Below are positions 7,971 to 13,614 of a stretch of 13,614 nucleotides of DNA, one piece after another. The notes below the pieces were generated by a model that did not search any database, was not told the origin of the DNA, and saw only the letters and a program-made list of their open reading frames with translations. The stretch is from an uncultured Taibaiella sp. (GTDB lineage Bacteria > Bacteroidota > Bacteroidia > Chitinophagales > Chitinophagaceae). Position 1 is the stretch's first letter. Each line of letters opens with the position of its first letter. A program made the position numbers and the translations under genes. The stretch spans positions 1-13,614 of the forward strand of contig CALMXV010000320.1 of the NCBI GenBank assembly GCA_937871155.1. Reading direction: 5' to 3'.

Positions 7971-9177
7971 CTTCTTGGTTTAATAGTTCTTGAAAAAGGG
8001 ATAGTTGTTCTTCATTAGGCTCTTGACCGGAATTCTTCGATTTGAAATAATCTTTGAACAATGAAAGTATGTCTTGACTAAGATTGATAGGCTCCGAATT
8101 GGTTCCTTTTGCAGTTAAATTTTTCACCTTGGGTATTAGATGAATGATACCATTATGCGTTTGATAGATGCGCTTTCTTTCTTCTGTACTTATAAATTCA
8201 GTCGTCACTAAAGTCAGCTCCACTAAGGCATCTTGATTTTCTGACAACCATCCTATAGCCTCCTCTACATTCGTAAAAGATTTTCTTGCTAATGATTTCC
8301 CTCTTTCTAAAGGAATATGTTGTACTACTGCAGGCTGACCAGGAAGGAGGTCTATGATAGCTACGTATTTGGTTTGTCCAGCTTCTGCAAAAGAATAAGC
8401 AATCGGAGAACCACTATATCCTACGGGTTGATGCACTCCTACTGAATGATTTCGATGAAGATGCCCCAAAGCAGTGTATTGAATTTGAGATGGAATAGCA
8501 TCGGTGTAAACTACATCTGCATTGCCAATGTTCAAGGGCTTTTCACCATCCGGCTCTTCTAGCACAGCACCTCCTCGTTGCAGCATATATAGGTGAGTCG
8601 TCAAGATATTCACTCCTTGTTCATCACAATATTTATCGGAAAGCTGTGCCCATCTTTTCGATAAGCAATCTTGAAGTGAGGCTTGTTTGTCTTCTCCAAA
8701 ATATTCTTTCAGCCGTATTTCATTAGCAAAAGCTGTATGTAATAGGCGTATGGGAAATTCAATTTGTGGTAAACGAATTTCAAAAAATCCGGCTTCAGAA
8801 TGTTGTATAGTCATTCCAGTTTCTAATGTAAAATCAGGGACGATATCGGTAGGATGGCCAATCAAGATAATTCCATTTTCACGAGCCAACACATCTGCTA
8901 CATTGACTCGATCTGGCGAATCATGATTGCCTGCAATGGCAATAACGGGCACGGTAGCATTTCTTGCAAGTTGCTTCAAGGTTTTATAGAGCAGCTCTGT
9001 GGCTTCGTTGGAGGGATTACCGGTATCAAATAAATCTCCGGCTACTATCACCATATCTACCTCTTGAGCAGCAGCTATGGTTACTATTTCTTTCAATACT
9101 TCTCGTTGTTCTTCTATGCGACTATAAAAACTTAATCGCTTTCCTAAGTGCCAATCTGCTGTATGTAAAATGCGCAT
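7957..9177 (-). CDS. sbcD: SbcD, Mre11-like exonuclease subunit of SbcCD
   Basis: SbcD is the metal-dependent nuclease of the SbcCD complex (3'-5' double-strand exonuclease and hairpin endonuclease). The calcineurin-like phosphoesterase motifs are complete: D8-x-H10 in HTADWHLGK, D48 in VAGDLFD, N84-H85-D86 in GNHD, H195 in TTHLY, and H239-x-H241 in GHLH. The product is 406 residues, normal for the family. I chose the ATG at 9177 because SbcD proteins start with MRILHTADWH; the frame stays open up to 9318, but those 47 extra codons do not look like protein and contain the promoter. The gene is first in an operon with sbcC (14-nt overlap). Confidence 0.95.
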   Translation of the reverse strand: MRILHTADWHLGKRLSFYSRIEEQREVLKEIVTIAAAQEVDMVIVAGDLFDTGNPSNEATELLYKTLKQLARNATVPVIAIAGNHDSPDRVNVADVLARENGIILIGHPTDIVPDFTLETGMTIQHSEAGFFEIRLPQIEFPIRLLHTAFANEIRLKEYFGEDKQASLQDCLSKRWAQLSDKYCDEQGVNILTTHLYMLQRGGAVLEEPDGEKPLNIGNADVVYTDAIPSQIQYTALGHLHRNHSVGVHQPVGYSGSPIAYSFAEAGQTKYVAIIDLLPGQPAVVQHIPLERGKSLARKSFTNVEEAIGWLSENQDALVELTLVTTEFISTEERKRIYQTHNGIIHLIPKVKNLTAKGTNSEPINLSQDILSLFKDYFKSKNSGQEPNEEQLSLFQELLNQEDAAE

Positions 9178-9227
9178 GTTTAATAGTAGTTTTTTAGGAA
9201 GAAAGAAACTTTTACAAATTGGTCTGC

Positions 9228-9249
9228 ATTGTATAGACTCAAATACAAT
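9228..9249 (-). promoter_or_regulatory. Hairpin in the sbcD leader
   Basis: ATTGTAT (9228-9234) and ATACAAT (9243-9249) form a perfect 7-bp A+T-rich stem with an 8-nt loop. It lies within the leader of about 105 nt that the promoter at 9288-9322 would give. It could affect mRNA stability or be chance. Confidence 0.35.
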
Positions 9250-9279
9250 CCTTATCATCGTTCCAGTCAGACAACTTCC

Positions 9280-9293
9280 GATTTGCTCAAATC
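9280..9293. promoter_or_regulatory. Palindrome over the sbcDC -7 box (possible operator)
   Basis: GATTTGCTCAAATC has perfect 6-bp arms and a 2-nt centre. Its right half (on the plus strand) is shared with the -7 box, and its left half covers the expected transcription start. A dimeric repressor bound here would block sbcDC. No regulator for it is known from this window. Confidence 0.4.
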
Positions 9294-9322
9294 TAACTTT
9301 CACTCGATTCAAAAGCAAAAAA
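9288..9322 (-). promoter_or_regulatory. sbcDC promoter (TTTTTTG, 20 nt, TAGATTTG)
   Basis: On the minus strand, TTTTTTG (9322-9316) is followed after 20 nt by TAGATTTG (9295-9288), an exact TAnnTTTG. This is the best complete -33/-7 pair in the window. Transcription should start near 9282, leaving a leader of about 105 nt before the sbcD ATG at 9177, and supports that start over the longer open frame. Confidence 0.65.
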
Positions 9323-9455
9323 TAAAGAGTGGAAACAAAAATTATGTAGAAAATTTTTTAGAGATGCTACCTCCAAAATTGATAGCCTAATAGGAGCATC
9401 AAGTAATGAACTTATAGAGTTGTCCGAACAAAAGAGTTGAATGTCACACGGAATT

Positions 9456-9926
9456 TTAAACAACTTTATCTGCACAACAGCTGCTGGCAAAAGCATCTGG
9501 CTTGGCTTTAAAGGCAAATCCCATCCCTAAAATATAACCCATAGCATCGCGTAAGGCTTCATTGCTTTTAAATTGTGGGTTGGTATTGATATCGGCATGC
9601 ACCTCCATATCTACATCATAGGCTGTAAACAAGTCGCAAAGCTGATAAGCAATTTCAATACTCTTCGCTACCTCTACCAACATTCGTTCTTTAATGGAAA
9701 ACTGTTGAAGTGTTTTATCATTGCAGATATACATAAAACCTCCACGCTTTTCTCTTAAAAAAACTATCACCGTTGCAAACTCAGTTTCCTTGCCTCGTAC
9801 CTGAGAGTCGGTGCCAATGCATACTTTCAGCTTATTGCCTGCTACTGTTTCTCTTTTAATTGTAGCTTCTACTGCTTGCAACACCGGCTCTTTGATAATA
9901 GTGCCATTAAATGTTCTCCATAACAT
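9456..9926 (-). CDS. YkuK-like (DUF458) RNase H-fold protein, putative nuclease
   Basis: This protein of 156 residues matches the DUF458/YkuK family, which has a ribonuclease H-like fold. With numbering from the ATG at 9926, the acidic positions expected for that fold are visible: D40 in CIGTDSQV, E80 or E85 in the KERMLVEVAKSIE helix, and D112 in the VHADINTNP strand (H110, N114). The C-terminal MGYILGMGFAFKAKPDAFASS is typical of the Bacteroidota members. I prefer the ATG at 9926 because homologues, as I recall them, begin with M-x-W-R-x-F-N-G, and a promoter-like pair lies just upstream; the frame is open to another ATG at 9995, which would add 23 unlike residues. Substrate and biological role are unknown. 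It lies upstream of sbcDC on the same strand, 278 nt away. Confidence 0.85.
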   Translation of the reverse strand: MLWRTFNGTIIKEPVLQAVEATIKRETVAGNKLKVCIGTDSQVRGKETEFATVIVFLREKRGGFMYICNDKTLQQFSIKERMLVEVAKSIEIAYQLCDLFTAYDVDMEVHADINTNPQFKSNEALRDAMGYILGMGFAFKAKPDAFASSCCADKVV

Positions 9927-9946
9927 AAGCTGAAAATTTACATGCT

Positions 9947-9973
9947 TAAAGTTAGGTACTATCGAGTTTGCAA
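9947..9973 (-). promoter_or_regulatory. Possible promoter of the YkuK-like gene
   Basis: On the minus strand, TTG (9973-9971) is followed after 16 nt by TAACTTTA (9954-9947), a 7-of-8 match to TAnnTTTG. The spacing is a little short. It would start transcription just before the ATG at 9926 and so argues against the ATG at 9995, which lies upstream of it. Confidence 0.35.
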
Positions 9974-10001
9974 TCGCATATTGAGTGAAAGTCATGCGAA
10001 C

Positions 10002-10020
10002 TTATGCACATTTTATGCAC
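10002..10020 (+). repeat. Direct repeat TTATGCAC x2 between divergent genes
   Basis: TTATGCAC occurs at 10002-10009 and again at 10013-10020, so the two copies are 11 bp apart, one helical turn. They sit between the divergent YkuK-like and thioesterase genes and just upstream of the thioesterase promoter, as a tandem activator or repressor site might. Confidence 0.45.
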
Positions 10021-10044
10021 CTATTTTTAATAACCGAACTCTAC

Positions 10045-10052
10045 TACCTTTG
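10045..10052 (+). promoter_or_regulatory. -7 box TACCTTTG of the thioesterase gene
   Basis: TACCTTTG matches TAnnTTTG exactly and ends 23 nt before the ATG at 10076, a layout very like that of the ammonia-lyase gene. The region about 19 nt upstream is only a T run (10024-10028), not a clear TTG. Confidence 0.55.
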
Positions 10053-10075
10053 CCCCTTTAAATCGACAAGCCAAC

Positions 10076-10588
10076 ATGGAACAAAAGCATCCAAGAGATA
10101 CTTACAATATCATGAACGAAATTGTATTACCCAATGATACCAACACTTTAGGAAACCTCATGGGTGGGCGTTTGCTACACTTAATGGATATTAGTGCTGC
10201 GATATCTGCTATGCGCCATTGCAATCGTCCGGTAGTTACCGCATCAGTAGATAATGTATCGTTCAACCGTCCGATACAGTTAGGCAATCTTGTAATCATT
10301 GAAAGCCGCGTATCTCGCTCCTTCAATTCATCTATGGAAGTTTTTTTAAGGGTATGGGGTGAGAATTTACAAACGCAAGAAAAATTTATTACCAACGAAG
10401 CCTATTTTACGTTTGTAGCTTTAGATGCACAAGGCAAACCTCAAAAAGTGGAACCTATTTTTCCGGAAACAGAAGAAGACCAAAAAATGTATGATGGAGC
10501 TTTACGAAGAAGACAACTTCGCCTCATCCTTGGGGGCAAAATGAAACCGGATGAAGCCGGTGAACTTCGTGCTTTGTTTGTATCATAA
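10076..10588 (+). CDS. Acyl-CoA thioesterase, hotdog fold (YciA/YkhA type)
   Basis: The enzyme hydrolyses acyl-CoA to free fatty acid and CoA in the cytosol. The 170-residue protein is a single hotdog domain of the YciA/YkhA/BACH type. N23 and the general-base D38 sit in the family motif NTLGNLMGGRLLHLMD (residues 23-38), followed by the AAISAMRHCNRPVVTASVD helix and strand (about 41-59), and NRPIQLGNLVIIESRV. The length is normal for single-domain members, which work as dimers or hexamers. The chain-length preference cannot be read from sequence. It stands alone between divergent and convergent neighbours, so it is probably monocistronic. Confidence 0.94.
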   Translation: MEQKHPRDTYNIMNEIVLPNDTNTLGNLMGGRLLHLMDISAAISAMRHCNRPVVTASVDNVSFNRPIQLGNLVIIESRVSRSFNSSMEVFLRVWGENLQTQEKFITNEAYFTFVALDAQGKPQKVEPIFPETEEDQKMYDGALRRRQLRLILGGKMKPDEAGELRALFVS

Positions 10589-10610
10589 ACTAGGAGAAGG
10601 GTTCAAGTAT

Positions 10611-10668
10611 ATCATTATGTTCAAATAAGCAGAGTATCCTCTTCTTATTTGAACATATATGTAATGAT
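10611..10668. terminator. Long hairpin between converging thioesterase and ABC ATPase genes
   Basis: ATGTTCAAATAAG (10617-10629) pairs perfectly with CTTATTTGAACAT (10644-10656), continues inward with AGAG/CTCT (10631-10634, 10639-10642), and outward after a bulge with ATCATT/AATGAT. It lies between two converging genes, so a two-way terminator is likely, but neither strand has a T run directly after the stem. The 134-base gap 10589-10722 holds nothing else that I can see. Confidence 0.6.
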
Positions 10669-10722
10669 TAGTCCTGTTTCTGAAGAAAATATTGCTTAAT
10701 GGAGCCGCGTCAATACAGGAAA

Positions 10723-11334
10723 TTATTTCCAAGAATTCAAATCTAAGTGTATAGAACAACATTCATATTCTCTACGGTCGTTAGAGGCGATGAGGACTAA
10801 TCTATTGGCGGCAAATCGCTGCAACCAAACTTGATATTGCTCCACTCCTTTATCATCCAAATTGGTACAAGGCTCATCTAAAAGCAACAAGGGTGTATCT
10901 GCAAATAAGGCTTGTGCAAGCTTCACTCGTTGTTTCATGCCGGAGGAATATTCTCCTATCACTTTATCTGCGGCAGCTTCCAGTCCCATTAACGAAATCA
11001 TTTCTGTGATGGGCATCAAAGGCTTTTTATGTTGAAAATGAAATTTCAAAAACTCCTTCAAGGTCATTTCCTCAATAATATCCATACCAGGAGCGCAATA
11101 TGATACTAAAGGATAAAGAGTGTTTTCAACTACTTGCTTCTCATTATAGGCATGACTAATCTTACCGACAGAAGGTGCTTGCAACCCTCCAATGACGCGC
11201 ATCAACGTACTCTTCCCACTTCCATTGGCACCCAATAAAGCATACCGTTGCTGAGAAGAAAATGTAAAATTGATGTTCTTAAAAATCCAATGACGGTAAA
11301 ATTTCTTACCTACTTGTTCAAGAGATATCTTCAT
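10723..11334 (-). CDS. ABC transporter ATP-binding protein, divergent, coupled to lpxA
   Basis: This is an ATPase of 203 residues, which is short for an ABC subunit. Walker A GANGSGKST is at 35-43, the signature YSSGMKQ at 129-135, Walker B LLLLDEP at 149-155 with E154, and the D-loop NLDD at 158-161. Two switch residues are missing: where the Q-loop Gln is expected the sequence reads SYCAPGMDI (78-86), and the H-loop His is replaced in IASNDRRE (N185). I recall similar changes in Bacteroidota homologues next to lpxA, so this is probably a family trait rather than damage. The start overlaps the end of lpxA by 17 nt, so it is the last gene of the lipid A operon seen here. No permease is nearby; export of an envelope lipid or sugar is a guess from context only. 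Confidence 0.92.
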   Translation of the reverse strand: MKISLEQVGKKFYRHWIFKNINFTFSSQQRYALLGANGSGKSTLMRVIGGLQAPSVGKISHAYNEKQVVENTLYPLVSYCAPGMDIIEEMTLKEFLKFHFQHKKPLMPITEMISLMGLEAAADKVIGEYSSGMKQRVKLAQALFADTPLLLLDEPCTNLDDKGVEQYQVWLQRFAANRLVLIASNDRREYECCSIHLDLNSWK

Positions 11335-12118
11335 TATGACGACGGGTATAGCCTTTCATGATACCTCTACCTGGTTCACGGATGAATGATAAAATCTCAT
11401 CTCGCTCATCCGTAACAGGAATTTCAGTTTCTATGATACTAAGGGCTTTTGAAATATTAAAGCCTCTCACAAAAAGAATCCGGTAGATATCTAAGATATG
11501 ATTGATTTTATCTAAGGTAAATCCTCTGCGTTTAAGCCCTACTGAATTAACCCCAACATAAGATAATGGTTCACGTGCAGCTTTTACGAAAGGTGGTACA
11601 TCTTTTCTTACTAACGAACCGCCGGTTACAAAGGCATAAGACCCAATACGAACAAACTGCTGTACTGCTGTAAGCCCAGCCAGCACAACGTTATCGCCTA
11701 CAGTGATGTGCCCTGCCAAGGTAGTATTGTTCGAAAAAATACAGTTGTTGCCAATGATACAATCATGAGCGATATGAGAGTAGGCCATAATTAGGCAGTT
11801 GTCTCCTATCTGAGTTTTATTTCGGTCAGTAGTACCCTTGTTGATGGTTACACACTCACGAATAGTAGTGCCATCGCCGATGATAGTTAGGGTATCTTCT
11901 CCTTTATATTTTAAATCTTGAGGAATGGCTGAAATAACGGAGCTGGGAAATACACGACAATTTTTACCAATACGTGCGCCTTCCATTACGGTTACATTGG
12001 AGCCTATCCAAGTGCCTTCACCTATTTCTACATTTTTATGAATAGTAGTAAATGGATCAATACGAACATTAGTACCTATCTTGGCTTCCGGGTGAATGTA
12101 GGTAAGAGGATGAATCAT
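11318..12118 (-). CDS. lpxA: LpxA, acyl-ACP--UDP-N-acetylglucosamine O-acyltransferase
   Basis: LpxA transfers a 3-hydroxyacyl chain from acyl carrier protein to UDP-GlcNAc, the first step of lipid A synthesis, in the cytosol. The 266-residue protein has the left-handed parallel beta-helix of hexapeptide repeats from residue 8 to about 185 (IHPEAKIG, VEIGEGTWIG, ARIGKN, and so on) and a helical C-terminus. The catalytic His is H118 in SHIAHDC, equivalent to E. coli H125. Length is typical. Its ATG overlaps the TGA of lpxC-fabZ (ATGA, 4 nt), and the ABC ATPase start lies within its 3' end, so all three genes form one translationally coupled operon. Confidence 0.97.
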   Translation of the reverse strand: MIHPLTYIHPEAKIGTNVRIDPFTTIHKNVEIGEGTWIGSNVTVMEGARIGKNCRVFPSSVISAIPQDLKYKGEDTLTIIGDGTTIRECVTINKGTTDRNKTQIGDNCLIMAYSHIAHDCIIGNNCIFSNNTTLAGHITVGDNVVLAGLTAVQQFVRIGSYAFVTGGSLVRKDVPPFVKAAREPLSYVGVNSVGLKRRGFTLDKINHILDIYRILFVRGFNISKALSIIETEIPVTDERDEILSFIREPGRGIMKGYTRRHNEDIS

Positions 12119-13551
12119 TTTTTGTCTTTTCTTACGATTTGTGCAACGAGTTCTGCTTCTGTTGCTAATTTATTGCCTACGTATGCTTGCCCTTTCATCT
12201 CACAGATACCACGACGAATGGGGCTTAGTAATTCCAATTTCAATATTAAGGTATCACCTGGAATTACTTTTTGCTTGAATTTTGCTTTATCAATTTTCAA
12301 GAAATAAGTATCATAGTTTTCAGGGTCGCTTATGTTGTTCAATGCTAAGATGCCTCCTGCTTGTGCCAATGCTTCTAATTGTAAAACACCCGGCATCACA
12401 GGGTTTCCGGGGAAGTGTCCTTGGAAAAACTGCTCATTAAACGTTACATTTTTCACCCCTACTACATGATGATCCGACAGCTCAATAATCTTATCCACCA
12501 ACAAGAATGGATACTTATGAGGCAAAGATTTTTCAATATGATTGATATCGTAAATCGGAGGTTGATTAGGATCGTATTGAGGGATATCAGAAAGGTGTTT
12601 ATTCTTTTTGATATACTGTTTTATTTTCCTCGCAAACTCTACATTGGTTGCATGTCCAGGACGACTAGCAAATATATGTGCATTGATTGGGTAACCTATC
12701 AACGCCAAATCACCTACTACATCTAGTAGTTTATGTCTTGCAGGCTCATTCGAATAATGTAATTGAATATTATTCAAAATACCTTCTTGCTTAACTTCTA
12801 TTTTTTGCTTGTTGAATACATGTGCCAATCGCTCCAATTCTTTTTCACTTACTACTTTATCCACTACTACAATTGCATTGCTTACATCACCACCTTTTAT
12901 CAGATTATTGTCCAGCAAGTATTCCAACTCATGTAAGAAACAAAATGTGCGACAGGGAGCTATCTCTTTTTTAAAGTCGCCCATATTTTTTAATACCGCA
13001 TGTTGCGTACCTAATACGGGCGAGTTGAAGTCAATCATCGTAGTAATTTGGTATTCCGGTGCCGGAACTGCCAACATATCTACATTCTTCACAGGGTCAT
13101 AAAAATGGATGTTTTGGTCTAAGGTATAAACCACTCGATGGGCTTCTTGTTCTACTACTCCTTCTCGTTCTATAGCATCAATAAACTCTCTGGAGCTCCC
13201 ATCCATAATAGGAATTTCAGGACCATCCAATTCTATCAACACATTGTCGATTCCTAAGCCTACTAATGCTGCCAGTAAGTGTTCTACGGTACTTACACGT
13301 GCACCATCATGTTCTAATGTTGTACCTCTAGAAGTATCGACCACATAGTCCACATCAGCCTTTACAACCGGCTGACCGGGCAAGTCCACTCGTTGAAAAC
13401 GAATTCCAAAGCCAGGGTTAGCAGGTTTTAAGGTCATATTTACAGCATGACCTGTATGCAAGCCTACACCCGATAAGGTAAAATGAGTTTTTAGCGTGTG
13501 CTGTTTTGAGGTTAGAGAGTGATTCTGCAAAGCTTTGTTTTTTTTAATCAA
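12115..13551 (-). CDS. lpxC-fabZ: LpxC-FabZ fusion: UDP-3-O-acyl-GlcNAc deacetylase / 3-hydroxyacyl-ACP dehydratase
   Basis: This bifunctional protein of 478 residues joins the committed deacetylase of lipid A synthesis with the dehydratase of fatty acid elongation. The LpxC part (about 16-310) shows SGVGLHTG at 27-34, E90-H91 in STVEHLLAAL, zinc ligands H91, H273 and D277 (HKLLD), and the catalytic H300 in RPGHATN. The FabZ part (about 333-478) has LPHKYPFLLVD at 343-353 and the catalytic pair H379 (GHFPG) and E393 (LEALAQA). The fusion is a Bacteroidota/Chlorobiota hallmark. The start is a TTG: there is an in-frame TAA at 13560-13558 and no ATG before Met39, which is beyond the conserved GLHTG. 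A second TTG at 13530 (residue 8) is an alternative. lpxD often precedes this gene, but the window ends 63 nt upstream. Confidence 0.97.
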   Translation of the reverse strand: MIKKNKALQNHSLTSKQHTLKTHFTLSGVGLHTGHAVNMTLKPANPGFGIRFQRVDLPGQPVVKADVDYVVDTSRGTTLEHDGARVSTVEHLLAALVGLGIDNVLIELDGPEIPIMDGSSREFIDAIEREGVVEQEAHRVVYTLDQNIHFYDPVKNVDMLAVPAPEYQITTMIDFNSPVLGTQHAVLKNMGDFKKEIAPCRTFCFLHELEYLLDNNLIKGGDVSNAIVVVDKVVSEKELERLAHVFNKQKIEVKQEGILNNIQLHYSNEPARHKLLDVVGDLALIGYPINAHIFASRPGHATNVEFARKIKQYIKKNKHLSDIPQYDPNQPPIYDINHIEKSLPHKYPFLLVDKIIELSDHHVVGVKNVTFNEQFFQGHFPGNPVMPGVLQLEALAQAGGILALNNISDPENYDTYFLKIDKAKFKQKVIPGDTLILKLELLSPIRRGICEMKGQAYVGNKLATEAELVAQIVRKDKK

Positions 13552-13555
13552 AATA
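13549..13555 (-). promoter_or_regulatory. TATTTTG box overlapping the lpxC TTG start
   Basis: On the minus strand TATTTTG (13555-13549) resembles TAnnTTTG with one base missing and overlaps the TTG start codon. No clear -33 partner is seen. If active, it would start transcription downstream of 13549 and favour the TTG at 13530. It may equally be chance, with the operon promoter lying further upstream outside the window. Confidence 0.22.
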
Positions 13556-13614
13556 CTTTAGCAAGTGAAAATACAGATTTACCTGATAATTTATGCATTG
13601 ATTTTTTAAGGTGT

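Larger units (their letters stand above)
9178..9455. other. Non-coding gap between the RNase H-like gene and sbcD
   Basis: No credible gene is seen in these 278 bases. On the minus strand the stretch holds the sbcDC promoter and palindrome (9280-9322) and a leader hairpin (9228-9249). There is also a weaker bulged hairpin of the arms GATG-CTCC and GGAG-CATC at 9363-9400, which might mark the 3' end of the RNase H-like transcript but has no T run right after it. Confidence 0.6.

Noticed and set aside
9178..9318. 47-codon N-terminal extension of sbcD
   Set aside because: SbcD proteins start at MRILHTADWH; the extension contains the promoter's -7 box and has no protein-like pattern.
9363..9400. 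Bulged hairpin after the YkuK-like gene as a terminator
   Set aside because: Two 4-bp segments with a bulge and a large loop; no T tract directly follows on the minus strand.
9293..9517. Small minus-strand frame between the YkuK-like gene and sbcD
   Set aside because: It begins inside the YkuK-like coding region in another frame, is Ser/Phe/Leu-rich, and covers the sbcDC promoter region.
12415..12726. Plus-strand 103-codon frame opposite lpxC-fabZ
   Set aside because: It overlaps the conserved catalytic regions of the fusion on the other strand and has no recognisable content.

Overview
The window is about 60% A+T and looks like a chromosomal housekeeping region of a Bacteroidota bacterium, most likely Chitinophagales/Chitinophagaceae. 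Three things point there: lpxC and fabZ are fused in one reading frame (a Bacteroidota/Chlorobiota trait); good matches to the Bacteroidota -7 promoter box TAnnTTTG lie upstream of several genes while Shine-Dalgarno sequences are scarce; and the ammonia-lyase belongs to the Bacteroidota type. I see no rRNA, tRNA, CRISPR array, insertion sequence or phage gene.

Layout. Bases 3-194 carry an open frame that looks like the 3' end of an unidentified plus-strand gene. It runs into a small EVE-domain protein (160-570). Then come a PIF1-like helicase with HRDC and helix-turn-helix tails (729-3212) and a HutH/TAL-family aromatic amino-acid ammonia-lyase with its own promoter (3277-4872). A 12-bp hairpin at 4895-4926 ends this plus-strand block and also serves the convergent minus-strand block. 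That block is sbcD-sbcC (9177 down to 4932, 14-nt overlap), an Mre11/Rad50-type nuclease that starts from a well-formed promoter carrying a palindrome, preceded upstream by a YkuK-like RNase H-fold protein (9926-9456). An acyl-CoA thioesterase (10076-10588) is divergent from the RNase H gene. A second large hairpin (10611-10668) separates the thioesterase from a tightly coupled minus-strand operon: lpxC-fabZ (13551-12115), lpxA (12118-11318, 4-nt overlap) and an ABC ATPase (11334-10723, 17-nt overlap).

How the genes work together. lpxA, lpxC and fabZ encode the early lipid A enzymes (UDP-GlcNAc acylation, the committed deacetylation) and the dehydratase that makes the acyl chains. The ABC ATPase is translationally coupled to them, but its membrane partner is not in the window. 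sbcCD, the helicase and possibly the RNase H-fold protein are nucleic-acid maintenance functions. The lyase and thioesterase are single metabolic genes without pathway neighbours.

I find no clear undescribed multi-gene defence or mobile system. The most interesting signals are regulatory and biochemical: promoter boxes that abut start codons (possible leaderless mRNAs), a palindrome over the sbcDC promoter, a forced non-ATG start for lpxC-fabZ, a divergent ABC ATPase lacking its Q- and H-loop residues, and an ammonia-lyase whose substrate (histidine or tyrosine) the usual rule cannot settle.
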